In this document: piece after piece, positions 29,124 through 40,355 of the stretch
How the letters are laid out: each line of letters opens with the position of its first letter
Numbering within the stretch: the first letter of the stretch is position 1
NCBI GenBank assembly: GCA_025458165.1
Contig: JALOTB010000010.1
Span: 1-64,000 of the forward strand
DNA from: Chromatiaceae bacterium
Lineage (GTDB): Bacteria; Pseudomonadota; Gammaproteobacteria; Chromatiales; Chromatiaceae
Direction: 5' to 3'
DNA: 64,000 nt
Position numbers and translations under genes: made by a program
Notes under the pieces: generated by a model
The model's database searches: none
The model's input: the letters and a program-made list of their open reading frames with translations, nothing else
What the model was told of the DNA's origin: nothing

Positions 29124-30518
29124 ATGATCCGGCTCTTCGGTTACTACGTCTCGAAGATCTACCTTTATCTCGGGCTGGTCGAGCTGGTCGTCTTTTTTGC
29201 TGCCTTCAATCTCGGCGCCCGGGTGCGCTTCGGTTGGGAGCTTTCAGGGGAGGTGAACGGTGCCGCCGTGACGGCGACTGCGCTCGTGTTCGCCCCGGCC
29301 ATGAGCGTCGCCCTGATGGCGATGGGGCTCTATCAGCGCGGCCTGCGCACGGGGGAGGCGGGTTTCCTGGTACGTCTCGCCCTTGCCTGCCTGTTCGGTA
29401 CCGCGCTGCTGACGGTTGTGTTCTACTTTTTCCCCGCCGTCTTTATCGGACGGGGCGTCGTAGGCTGGAGCCTGGTCTTCGCCTTCACCGCGGTCCTGCT
29501 GGTGCGCTCCGCCTTCGGTCGGGTGGCGGGCTCCGAGTTGCGCAAGCGGCGGGTCCTGGTCCTGGGTGCGGGGGAGAACGCCCGGCACATCGAGGACCTG
29601 GCGCTCGCCGATCCGGGCGTTGGCTTCCATATCGCCGGCTTCATCCCACTCCCGGGCAGCCCGCGTCGGGTCAGCGAGGATCGGCTGGTGGCTCTGGATG
29701 CCCCGCTGGTGGAGCTCGCCATCGCCCGCGAGGTGGACGAGATCGTGGTCGCGGCGGACGACCGGCGCGGTAAGCTACCGGTTCATGATCTCCTCGACTG
29801 CAAGATGAGCGGCTTCGAGGTCCTCGACCTGCTCACCTTCTTCGAGAAGGAGCTGGCGCTGGTGAAGATCGACCTCCTGCATCCGAGCTGGATCTTCTTC
29901 TCGCCAGGCTTCCACATGGGCGTGACTGGGCTCTACGGGAAGCGGCTTTTCGACCTTGCCGCGAGCCTCGTGGTTCTGGCCTTGGGGGCGCCGATTTTGG
30001 CCCTGGTGACGCTTGCGAGCCTGATCGAGTCGCGCGGCCGCGACCCTATCTTCTACACCCAGGTGCGCGTCGGTGAGAACGGCAAGCCGTTTCTCCTGCG
30101 CAAGTTCCGCAGCATGCGACCGGACGCCGAGGCCGACGGCGTCGCCCGTTGGGCGAGCGAGAACGACACGCGGATCACCCGGCTCGGGGCCTTCCTGCGC
30201 AAGACCCGGCTCGATGAGCTGCCCCAGGTCTTCAATGTCCTGCGTGGCGAGATGAGCCTGGTCGGCCCGCGCCCGGAGCGCCCCGAGTTTGTCAGCCTGC
30301 TCGCGGCCAAGATCCCCTACTATTCCGAGCGCCATCGGGTGAAGCCGGGCGTGACCGGCTGGGCCCAGCTCCTCTACCCCTACGGCTCGGGCGAGGAGGA
30401 CGCGCGCCGCAAGCTCGAGTACGACCTCTATTACGTCAAGCACGCCGGTATCGTGCTCGACCTCATCATCCTGCTGCAGACGGTCGAGGTGGTCCTCTTC
30501 GGCAAGGGTGCCCGATGA
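29124..30518 (+). CDS. XrtA/PEP-CTERM-type sugar transferase (EPS undecaprenyl-phosphate transferase)
   Basis: This 464-residue polyprenyl glycosylphosphotransferase starts exopolysaccharide repeat assembly on undecaprenyl phosphate. Four or so N-terminal membrane helices (to ~residue 135) are followed by a CoA-binding-like Rossmann segment (RRVLVLGAGENARHIEDLAL) and the C-terminal bacterial sugar transferase domain, with FLLRKFRSMRPDAEADG, LDELPQVFNVLRGEMSLVGP and VKPGVTGWAQL. The short start MIRLFGYYVSKIYLYLGLVE and DCKMSGFEVLDLLTFFEKEL are characteristic of the sugar transferase found in exosortase A (XrtA) EPS clusters. That link is supported by the PrsK/PrsR remnants directly downstream. 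Confidence 0.9.
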   Translation: MIRLFGYYVSKIYLYLGLVELVVFFAAFNLGARVRFGWELSGEVNGAAVTATALVFAPAMSVALMAMGLYQRGLRTGEAGFLVRLALACLFGTALLTVVFYFFPAVFIGRGVVGWSLVFAFTAVLLVRSAFGRVAGSELRKRRVLVLGAGENARHIEDLALADPGVGFHIAGFIPLPGSPRRVSEDRLVALDAPLVELAIAREVDEIVVAADDRRGKLPVHDLLDCKMSGFEVLDLLTFFEKELALVKIDLLHPSWIFFSPGFHMGVTGLYGKRLFDLAASLVVLALGAPILALVTLASLIESRGRDPIFYTQVRVGENGKPFLLRKFRSMRPDAEADGVARWASENDTRITRLGAFLRKTRLDELPQVFNVLRGEMSLVGPRPERPEFVSLLAAKIPYYSERHRVKPGVTGWAQLLYPYGSGEEDARRKLEYDLYYVKHAGIVLDLIILLQTVEVVLFGKGAR

Positions 30519-30548
30519 GCCCCGAAGAGGTGCTGCCGCCGACGGGCA

Positions 30549-31100
30549 CTGGAGACCTTCGGCGCGCTGGGCTACGCAGTCACTGCGGCGCTATTCCTGT
30601 TCCTTGCCATCCTGCTGCTTCGCGGCTGGCCCGGTCGGACAAAGGGGGGCTTTTTGCTCGCGGGGGCCTTGCGCGAGCGTCGCCTGGGTCGCCTGGCACC
30701 ACGTGCCCGTGGCATGGATACGGGCCCTGGGGACCCTGAGGGACCTGACCGGGACCCCGTTCTGCTACGGCTTCTGGAGCTGCCGCTCAAGGCGCATCCG
30801 ATGACTTAGACGCTGGTCCGGCGGCTGCGTGTCGGCGCGCTGGGTCTTGCGCTGGTGCTGATGCTGCCGCGGGAGCCCCGGTTCAGCGCGTCTGGCCCCT
30901 TCGCAGGGTTCGATCTCGGGGTCTGGCGGAGGGCGCAGTTCCTCATTCTGCCCGTCGCGGGGCTGGGTCTGCTCGAGAAGGTCTACTGCAACGCCCCGAT
31001 CGAGCGCCGCTGGGCGGCAACCTCCTCTGCCTGATGGTCGTCAACGCTCGCGGAGCGAGTGAGCTACCGCTTTCGGGGCCTGGGCCGGCGGTTCAGTCGC
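30549..31100 (+). pseudogene. prsK: Remnant of PEP-CTERM-system histidine kinase PrsK
   Basis: No intact gene lies here, but translated pieces in two frames follow the N-terminal membrane region of PrsK. The first is LETFGALGYAVTAALFLFLA then ILLLRGWPGRTKGGFLLAGA. After a frameshift come VAWIRALGTLRDLTGTPF, and in a further segment AGLGLLEKVYCNAPIERRWA, which matches the PrsK hallmark V(E)Q(L/V)YRNTPPxxRWA. A stop at 31032-31034 ends this piece, and the rest of the protein (kinase and ATPase domains, about 500 residues) is missing. The position directly after the XrtA-type sugar transferase is where prsK is often found. Assignment rests on my memory of the family. Confidence 0.72.
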
Positions 31101-31118
31101 TTCGAGGTCGTTATTCGA

Positions 31119-31868
31119 CGCGAAGTACAAGCGCTGCTGATCGTCGAGGATACCCTTGGCTTGCGGAGCCAGCCCCGCTGGGGCTTCGAGGTGGCCGTGT
31201 GCACCCATCGCGAGCGGGCATTTGAGGGGCTTCGCCTTTTCGCCCCGCCCTAGTGACCCCCGACCTCGCGGGCCTACGACTTCTACGAGAAGCCGATCGA
31301 CCCCGAGATCCTCGCCTTCGAGGAGGAAATAGCGGCGCCGGTGCGGTTACTCGGGGATGAGAACCGCCCGCTCGCGGCCGCGAGCTTCACTTGTCCCATC
31401 GCCGGCTTGATCGCGGTGGGCCCCGAGACGCTGCAGGTCTGCCACGCGGTTGATAGGCTCGCCCCGCGCGACCTGCCCACCCTGATCCTGGGCGAGAACG
31501 GGACCGGCAAGGAGGTGCTGGTGCGCATCGCCCGTGCCTTGGGCGACAGGGCGGGCAAGCGGCTCGTCGTCATCAATCCTGCCGCGATCCCTGAGGTCCT
31601 ACTGGGGAGCGAGCGCTTCGGGCACGAGAAGGGGCCCACACCGGCACGACCAAGACCAAGCTCGGCAGGATCGAGCCCGGCGACGGTCGTATCCTCCTCC
31701 TCGGCGAGATCGGCGACCTTCCCATGCCGCTGTAGGCCAACCTCCGGCGCTTCCTGCCGGAGCGCGTGGCCCAGCGTCTCGGCAGGCGCCGTGAGATGCC
31801 AGTGGATGTGAGTGCAATCTGCGCCTCGCACCAAGACGTCCTCGCCCTGATCGGCGAGGCCCGTCGAG
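31119..31868 (+). pseudogene. prsR: Remnant of PEP-CTERM-system response regulator PrsR (sigma54 activator)
   Basis: Broken pieces of an NtrC-type regulator run in order across this stretch. The receiver start (ALLIVEDTLGLRSQPRWGFE) is followed by a stop. An internal deletion removes the phospho-acceptor region, and the receiver end resumes with RAYDFYEKPIDPEILAFEEE. The AAA+ domain follows with Walker A GENGTGKE and ERFGHEKG. A one-base deletion near 31636 then shifts the frame at the GAFTGA position (reads GAHTGT after correction). GEIGDLPMPL leads to an in-frame TAG (31734-31736), and VDVSAICASHQDVLALIGEA is the last recognisable segment. The C-terminal half of the AAA+ domain and the DNA-binding domain are absent. 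The opposite-strand ribulose kinase ends in the junction. Confidence 0.85.
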
Positions 31869-31876
31869 CTGGAGCG

Positions 31877-33178
31877 CTAGCCGCCGCGGCCGGTTCGGAT
31901 ACCGCCCCAAAGCCCCAGGAGCGCGGCGCCGTAGGCCGCCTCCTGGACGGGAGCGGGGCGGGCCTCGACCCCGAGCATCCGCCTGCGGATCTGGGTCCAA
32001 CCCGAGTTGGCGGCGCCCCCACCGATGGTGAGCACCTGACGTGGTACGGGTGCACCCAGGGCGCGCAGCCGCTGGTAGCCTGCCGCCTCGATCGCCGCGG
32101 TCCCCTCCAGCAGCCCTTGCAAGAAGCGCCAGTCCTCCGCCGGTCTCGGGGCCAGGCGCGGGGCGAGGCCGGGATCGGCGACTGGGAACCGCTCTCCTGG
32201 GGCGGGCAGCGGGTAGTAGTCGAGCCCAGTCGGCTCCTCTGGCCGGAGCAGGTCGCTCAGCCGTGCGATCTCCCTATCGGTGAAGAACTGACGCAGGACC
32301 GCCCCGCCGCTGTTCGAGGCCCCGCCGATCAGCCAGAGGTCACCGAAGCGGTGGCTGTAGACCCCGTGCCCGGGGGCACTGATGGGTCGAGGCCTCAGGA
32401 TCTTGACCACCAGGGTGCTCCCGAGTGCTGTCACGGCATCGCCCGTAACCCGGGCCCCCGCGGCGAGCACGGCCGCGGTGCCGTCGGTCGTCCCCGCCAG
32501 GATCCGCAGGTCGCTTGGAAGGCCGGTGGCGGCCGCGGCCTCGGGGCATAGGGTCCCGAGGGGAGTCCCCGGCGCGACCACGCTCGGCAAGGCGACCCCG
32601 CCGAGATCCAGGGCGCGGAGCCACGCCGGCCAGGACTCCGCCGCGGGGTCGTAGCCGAGCTTGAGGGCATTGTTCCAGTCGCTGACCCCGAAGCGCCCAG
32701 CGAGTCGCCCGAGGAGCCAATCGGCCTGGTGCAGGGCGAGGGCCCCAGTGAGAGGGGCGAGCCGATCCCGCAGATGCAACAGCTTGGCCAAGCTCGCCGT
32801 GGTGCCGCGGGCAGGGCTCTCCGGCGGGGCAAAACGCCCGATGCGTTCGGCCTCGGCGACGGCTCGGGCGTCGTTGTACATCAACGCGGGTGCGAGCGGC
32901 CGGCCGTCGCGGGCGCAGAGGAGGAGGGTCCCCGAGGTCCCATCGAGGCACAGGCTGGCGGGACGGCGGGGCGGGAGCTGAGCCCTGAGGTCGCGAAGCA
33001 CCCGCAGCAGCGCCTCCCACCACAGATCGGCGTCCTGCTCGACCCCCGCGGCGTCGATACGCACGGGTGCCGGCAGCCCGGTGCGTGTCGCGGCAATCAG
33101 GCGGCCGTCCGTATCGATCGCGACGGCGCGGCAACCGGAGGTCCCGACGTCGACCCCGATATGACAGGGCTCAGCCAC
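31877..33178 (-). CDS. D-ribulose kinase, FGGY family (SePSK/AtXK-1 type)
   Basis: This 433-residue FGGY kinase begins with the DxGTSG motif (GVDVGTSGCRAVAID) and has the catalytic Asp in LAGTTDGTAAVLA. Long stretches such as NALKLGYDP, ALGSTLVVKIL, IGGASNSGGAVLRQFF and TGLDYYPLPAPGERFP closely follow the D-ribulose kinases of Synechococcus (SePSK) and Arabidopsis (AtXK-1), as I remember them. These enzymes phosphorylate D-ribulose to ribulose 5-phosphate, a Calvin-cycle intermediate. Length fits that clade (~430), which is shorter than xylulokinase. It starts 7 bases after queF on the same strand, and its 3' end abuts the prsR remnant. Confidence 0.85.
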   Translation of the reverse strand: MAEPCHIGVDVGTSGCRAVAIDTDGRLIAATRTGLPAPVRIDAAGVEQDADLWWEALLRVLRDLRAQLPPRRPASLCLDGTSGTLLLCARDGRPLAPALMYNDARAVAEAERIGRFAPPESPARGTTASLAKLLHLRDRLAPLTGALALHQADWLLGRLAGRFGVSDWNNALKLGYDPAAESWPAWLRALDLGGVALPSVVAPGTPLGTLCPEAAAATGLPSDLRILAGTTDGTAAVLAAGARVTGDAVTALGSTLVVKILRPRPISAPGHGVYSHRFGDLWLIGGASNSGGAVLRQFFTDREIARLSDLLRPEEPTGLDYYPLPAPGERFPVADPGLAPRLAPRPAEDWRFLQGLLEGTAAIEAAGYQRLRALGAPVPRQVLTIGGGAANSGWTQIRRRMLGVEARPAPVQEAAYGAALLGLWGGIRTGRGG

Positions 33179-33185
33179 GTTGGGC

Positions 33186-33575
33186 TCAGGGGAGCTGGAC
33201 CGGCGCCCTGGCCTGCCAGCCGGGGGCGCGGTGCTCGGCGACCACGGTGGTGTAGATCCCGCCTCGGACGTTGAACTCCGCCGTCAGGCGCATGAAGCGC
33301 GGCTCAATGGCGGCGACCAGGTCGCTCAGGATGCGGTTGGTCACGGCCTCGTGGAACGCCCCCTCGTCGCGGAAGGACCAGACGTAGAGCTTCAGCGACT
33401 TGAGCTCCACACAGTGGGCCTCGGGCACGTACTCCAGGGTCAGCTCGGCGAAGTCCGGCTGGCCGGTCTTGGGACACAGGCAGGTGAACTCGGGGACGCG
33501 CACCCGGATGGTGTAGTCGCGGGCGGGCTCGGGGTTGGGGAAGGTCTCCAGGTCTCGGCTCGGGGCGCTCGGCAT
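33186..33575 (-). CDS. queF: NADPH-dependent 7-cyano-7-deazaguanine reductase (unimodular QueF)
   Basis: QueF (129 residues) reduces preQ0 to preQ1 in queuosine biosynthesis. The catalytic cysteine is Cys34, in [15 protein letters not shown]. The second family motif, [20 protein letters not shown], carries the NADPH-binding and Glu/His residues. The short, single-module form is like that of Bacillus subtilis, not the 280-residue bimodular E. coli enzyme. It is probably co-transcribed with the downstream D-ribulose kinase, though the pathways are unrelated. Confidence 0.97.
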   Translation of the reverse strand: MPSAPSRDLETFPNPEPARDYTIRVRVPEFTCLCPKTGQPDFAELTLEYVPEAHCVELKSLKLYVWSFRDEGAFHEAVTNRILSDLVAAIEPRFMRLTAEFNVRGGIYTTVVAEHRAPGWQARAPVQLP

Positions 33576-33674
33576 CGGCTGCGGGGTCCTCGCTCGCTAG
33601 GGGTGGCAAGCCCCGCAGTTTAGCAGCCCGTCGTCTACCTATACGCGCGGTAGGGCTTTGGGTATCTTTCCGTG

Positions 33675-36600
33675 ATGCGGTTGGAGAAGATCAAGCTCGC
33701 CGGGTTCAAGTCGTTCGTCGACCCGACGACCGTCCCCTTTCCCAGCAACCTGGCGGGCGTCGTCGGCCCAAACGGCTGCGGCAAGTCCAACGTCATCGAC
33801 GCCGTGCGCTGGGTCATGGGCGAGAGCTCGGCGAAGATGCTGCGCGGCGAGTCCATGGCCGACGTCATCTTCAACGGCTCGACCAGTCGCAAGCCGGTCG
33901 GTACCGCGGGCGTCGAGCTCCTGTTCGACAATGGCGACGGCAGCGCCGGTGGCGAGTACGCCAAGTACGCCCAAATCTCGGTTAAGCGCCAGGTCTCCCG
34001 TGACGGCCAGTCGAGCTACTTCCTGAACGGCTCGCGCTGCCGCCGCCGCGACATCCAAGACCTCTTCCTCGGCACCGGGCTGGGGCCTCGCAGCTACGCC
34101 ATCATCGAGCAGGGGATGATCTCGCGCCTGATCGAGGCGCGCCCGGAGGACCTGCGCCTGTTCCTCGAGGAGGCGGCGGGGATCTCCAAGTACAAGGAGC
34201 GACGCCGCGAGACCGAGGGGCGAATCCGCCAGACCCGCGACAATCTCGACCGCCTGACCGACCTGCGCGAGGAGCTCGCCAAGCAGCTCCTGCACCTGGA
34301 GCGCCAAGCCGCGGCGGCGGAAAAGTACCGCCGCCTGCGGGAGGACGAGCGCCGGCTCGCCGCCGAGCTCAAGGCCCTGCGCTGGCGGACCCTCGACGAG
34401 GAGGTCGCCGCCAGCGACCGACAGATCACCGGCCTGGAGATCGAGCTGGAGGCGGTGGTTGCGCGCCGGCGCCGGATCGAGGCCGAGGGCGAGGAGGCCC
34501 ATCAGGGCTTCGTCGGCGCCTCCGACGCCTTCAACGAGGTCCAGGGCCGCTATTACGCCGTCGGGGCCGAAATCGCCCGCATCGAGCAGGCGATCCAGTT
34601 CGCCCGTGAGACCCGCGCGAAGTCTGAGGCGGAGCTGGCGCGCCTCGCCCGCGAGCTGGAAGAGGCCGAGGCGCATGTCACGCGCGATCAGGCGACCCTG
34701 GCCGAGATCGATGCCCTGCTCGCGCTCGAGGAGCCCGAGGCGGGAGACCTCGGCGCGGCGGCCGAGTTGGCCCACCAGCGGGTCGCCGCCGCGGAGTCCG
34801 CGCTCGCCGCTGGGGAGACCCAGTGGGAAGAGCTCGCTCGCCAGGCCGCCCGCCCCGGCGAGCTCGCCCAGGTCGAACGGGCGCGCATCAATGCGTTGGA
34901 GACGCGCATGGGCCAGGACCAGGCGCGTCGCAAGCGCCTGGAGGACGACCTCGCGCGCCTGGCGGGCGACGGGCTCACGGGCGAGATCGCGGCCTTGGGC
35001 GAGCGCGAGCGGGCGACCCAGGCCGAGCTCGATCGACTCGCTGAGGAACAATCGCGGACGGCGTCCACACTCGCCGAGCGGATCGCGGCCCTGCGGGCGG
35101 TCGGGGGGCAGCTCGACGCCGTTCGCACCGAGCTGCAGTCGGCTCGCGGACGCCAGGCGTCCCTTATCGCTCTTCAGGAGGCGGCCCTGGGTGGACAGGA
35201 CGATGCCCTGGTCAATTGGCTCCAGCGGCAGGGGCTCGGCGACGCCGCACGCCTCGCCGATCACCTGGAGGTCGAATCCGGCTGGGAGGCAGCGGTCGAG
35301 GCGGTGTTGGCCGCTCAGCTTCGGGCCGTCTGCGCCGAGGACCTGGGCAGGCTCGGCGATGGCCTGGCGGGCGGGGAGGTCGCGGCGCTCGCGCTGTTCG
35401 ATACCGGGGCACCGGTGGCGGCTACCGCACCGGCCGGGACGCTCGCCGAGCAGGTCCGCTGCCCCTGGTCGCTCACCGGGCTGCTGGGCGCGGTGCGCAC
35501 CGCCGACAGCCTGGCGGAGGCCCTCGGCCGGCGCAGCGTCTTGGGGCTTGGCGAGGCCCTGGTCACCCGTGACGGCGTGCTGGTCGGTCCCAACTGGCTG
35601 TCCACGCCCGACTCCGGCAGCGCGCTGCGCGGTGTGCTCCAGCGCGGCGAGGCGCTCAAGGCGCTGGACCGCGAGGTCGCGGCGCTGGCCGAGCGGGTCG
35701 CTGTCCTGGCCGGGGAGCAGGAGCGCCTGCGCGAGGAGCGGCGCGCCTTGGAGGCCGGCCGGGATGCCCTGGCCGCGGACGCCGCGCGCCTCCAGCAGTC
35801 GCTCTCCGGCGTACGCGCCGATCTGAGCGGCCGGCGCGCGCGCCTGGAGCATCAGAACGAGCGCCGTGCCGCCCTGGTCGCCGAGCGCGAGGAGCTCAGT
35901 GAGCGGCTCGCCGAGGCGCTCGATGAGACCGGTGAGGCGCGCGAGCGATTGCACGCGGCGCTCGCCGAGATCGATGCGCTGGCCGAACGCCGTGAGACCC
36001 TTGCCACCGAGCGCGAGGCGTACCGCGCGGGGCTCACCGAGGCGCGCCAGGAGGAGCGCGGCCGGCGCGAGCAGCTCCACCGGCTCCAGGTCAGCATCGG
36101 CGCTCGGCGCGCGGCCCGTGCGGCGACCGAGGTCAGCCTGGTGCGTACCCGTGAGCGCTGCGCGCTGCTCAGCGCTCGCCGGGAGGAGCTCCGCCTGGAG
36201 CTGAAGGAGGCGGTTGAGCCGCTCGCTGAGCAAGAGGACGGGCTCGCCGCGCGGCTCGCGCTGCGCCTCGGCGTCGAAGGCGAGCTGGCGGCGGCCAGGC
36301 AGCGGTTGGAGTCGCTCGACGCCCAGGTCCGCGGACTGGAGCAGGAGCGCCAGCGGGTGGAGCGCGAGGTCGCCGAGCGCCAGCGCGCCCTCGACGCCCG
36401 GCGCTTGGTACGCCAGGAGCTCCTGGTGCGCCGCCGCACCCTGGAAGAGCAGCTCGGCGAGGACGGCCTGAGCCCAGCCGAGGCCCTGGCGGCCCTCCCC
36501 GCCGAGGCGAGCGAGGCCGGCTGGCAGGCGGAGCTGGAGCGGGTCGTCGGGCGGATCGAGCGGCTGGGGAACATCAACCTCGCCGCCATCGACGAGTTCG

Positions 36601-37181
36601 ACGAGCAGTCGCAGCGCAAGCAGTATCTCGACGCCCAGCACGCCGACATCGCCCGCTCGCTGGAGACCCTGGAGCAGGCGATCCGGCGCATCGACCGCGA
36701 GACACGTGGCCGTTTCAAAGACACCTACGACCGCGTCAACCAGGGTCTTCAGCAGCTCTTCCCGCGCCTCTTCGGCGGCGGGCACGCCTATCTGGAGCTG
36801 ACCGGGGAGGACCTGCTGGAGACCGGCGTGGCGGTGATGGCGCGCCCGCCGGGAAAGCGCAACTCCAGCATCCACTTGCTCTCCGGCGGGGAGAAGGCGC
36901 TGACTGCGGTGGCCCTGATCTTTGCCATCTTCCAGTTGAACCCGGCGCCTTTCTGCATGCTCGACGAGGTCGATGCCCCCCTCGACGACGCCAATGTTGG
37001 GCGTTTCTGCGAGCTGGTGCGCTCGATGTCCGATCAGGTCCAGTTCATCTTTATCACCCATAACAAGGTGACCATGGAGATCGCGGACCATCTGCTGGGG
37101 GTGACCATGCACGAGCCTGGCGTCTCGCGCCTGGTCGCGGTCGACGTAGACGAGGCCGCGCGCCTGGCCGCAGTGTCCTAG
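33675..37181 (+). CDS. smc: Chromosome segregation protein SMC
   Basis: SMC (1168 residues) is the ATPase arm of the condensin that works with ScpA and ScpB, whose genes lie at 51.5 kb in this window. The N-terminal head has Walker A GPNGCGKSNVIDAV (residues ~31-45) and RGESMADVIFNGS. Coiled coils span ~170-500 and ~660-1000, with the hinge between. The C-terminal head carries the signature LLSGGEKALTAVALIF and Walker B FCMLDEVDAPLDD. The ATG at 33675 follows a GTG that could also serve. Presence of SMC-ScpAB in place of MukBEF is usual outside the enterobacteria. Confidence 0.98.
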   Translation: MRLEKIKLAGFKSFVDPTTVPFPSNLAGVVGPNGCGKSNVIDAVRWVMGESSAKMLRGESMADVIFNGSTSRKPVGTAGVELLFDNGDGSAGGEYAKYAQISVKRQVSRDGQSSYFLNGSRCRRRDIQDLFLGTGLGPRSYAIIEQGMISRLIEARPEDLRLFLEEAAGISKYKERRRETEGRIRQTRDNLDRLTDLREELAKQLLHLERQAAAAEKYRRLREDERRLAAELKALRWRTLDEEVAASDRQITGLEIELEAVVARRRRIEAEGEEAHQGFVGASDAFNEVQGRYYAVGAEIARIEQAIQFARETRAKSEAELARLARELEEAEAHVTRDQATLAEIDALLALEEPEAGDLGAAAELAHQRVAAAESALAAGETQWEELARQAARPGELAQVERARINALETRMGQDQARRKRLEDDLARLAGDGLTGEIAALGERERATQAELDRLAEEQSRTASTLAERIAALRAVGGQLDAVRTELQSARGRQASLIALQEAALGGQDDALVNWLQRQGLGDAARLADHLEVESGWEAAVEAVLAAQLRAVCAEDLGRLGDGLAGGEVAALALFDTGAPVAATAPAGTLAEQVRCPWSLTGLLGAVRTADSLAEALGRRSVLGLGEALVTRDGVLVGPNWLSTPDSGSALRGVLQRGEALKALDREVAALAERVAVLAGEQERLREERRALEAGRDALAADAARLQQSLSGVRADLSGRRARLEHQNERRAALVAEREELSERLAEALDETGEARERLHAALAEIDALAERRETLATEREAYRAGLTEARQEERGRREQLHRLQVSIGARRAARAATEVSLVRTRERCALLSARREELRLELKEAVEPLAEQEDGLAARLALRLGVEGELAAARQRLESLDAQVRGLEQERQRVEREVAERQRALDARRLVRQELLVRRRTLEEQLGEDGLSPAEALAALPAEASEAGWQAELERVVGRIERLGNINLAAIDEFDEQSQRKQYLDAQHADIARSLETLEQAIRRIDRETRGRFKDTYDRVNQGLQQLFPRLFGGGHAYLELTGEDLLETGVAVMARPPGKRNSSIHLLSGGEKALTAVALIFAIFQLNPAPFCMLDEVDAPLDDANVGRFCELVRSMSDQVQFIFITHNKVTMEIADHLLGVTMHEPGVSRLVAVDVDEAARLAAVS

Positions 37182-37195
37182 GGCCGGGTGGGCGT

Positions 37196-37204
37196 TGGTA
37201 TACT
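37196..37204 (+). promoter_or_regulatory. Extended -10 element upstream of zipA
   Basis: TGGTATACT lies 40 bases before the zipA ATG. There is no good -35, but the TGn extension could compensate. It would give zipA-ligA its own transcript downstream of smc. Confidence 0.5.
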
Positions 37205-37243
37205 GCGCCCGACCCAGCACCCCTCCGATCCCCGATCCCCCGA

Positions 37244-39960
<2,717 letters not shown>

Positions 39961-40072
39961 AAACCCCGCGCGGTGACCGCATTTGAGGCTTGACGAGCGG
40001 CGCTCGCCTGAGCGCATCATCCATCCCGGGCCGTCGCCCCGGTGGGATCAACCTGAGCTTCGAGGGGATCGA

Positions 40073-40351
40073 ATGTCTGAGCTATCGACCGAGCAGCAGA
40101 TTCTCATTGCCATGCGCAAGACGCTGGCGGCCATCATCAAGGACGTCACCCCACCGCCGGGGATGAAGCACCCGCTCTCCGAGCGGACCATCGAGGACGT
40201 CCGTCAGTGCTTCAGCCTGATCTCGGCGCGGGAGAAGGACCTCGCCGAGGCCCAAGGGCGGGGTGGCGAGCGGCCTTACTACGCCGACGAGCCCCAGGCG
40301 GCCCAGGTGGTGCCGATCGCCGGGATCGGCCGGGCTAAGAAAAAGGACTGA
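40073..40351 (+). CDS. Conserved small protein of unknown function after ligA
   Basis: This 92-residue soluble protein begins MSELSTEQQILIAMRKTLAA after GAGGGG. The core is probably helical (IEDVRQCFSLISAREKDLAEA), and the C-terminus is basic (GRAKKKD). I believe similar proteins occur next to ligA in other Chromatiales, but I cannot name a family or function. There is no signal peptide or metal motif. The downstream gene begins immediately after its stop. Confidence 0.7.
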   Translation: MSELSTEQQILIAMRKTLAAIIKDVTPPPGMKHPLSERTIEDVRQCFSLISAREKDLAEAQGRGGERPYYADEPQAAQVVPIAGIGRAKKKD

Positions 40352-40355
40352 TGGC

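Noticed and set aside
27697..29127. A 476-residue plus-strand open frame opposite the UDP-sugar dehydrogenase
   Set aside because: The minus strand carries intact Rossmann and catalytic Cys motifs. The plus-strand frame is compositional (Val/Asp/Leu/Gly repeats) with no family match.
30515..30804. Small plus-strand open frames starting near 30508-30515 as new genes
   Set aside because: The only recognisable peptide content lies in other frames, as PrsK fragments. These frames begin inside or next to the sugar transferase end and show no ribosome-binding site or family match.
31283..31834. A 183-residue minus-strand open frame over the prsR remnant
   Set aside because: The plus strand carries the ordered AAA+ motifs of a decayed regulator; the minus frame is their antisense shadow.
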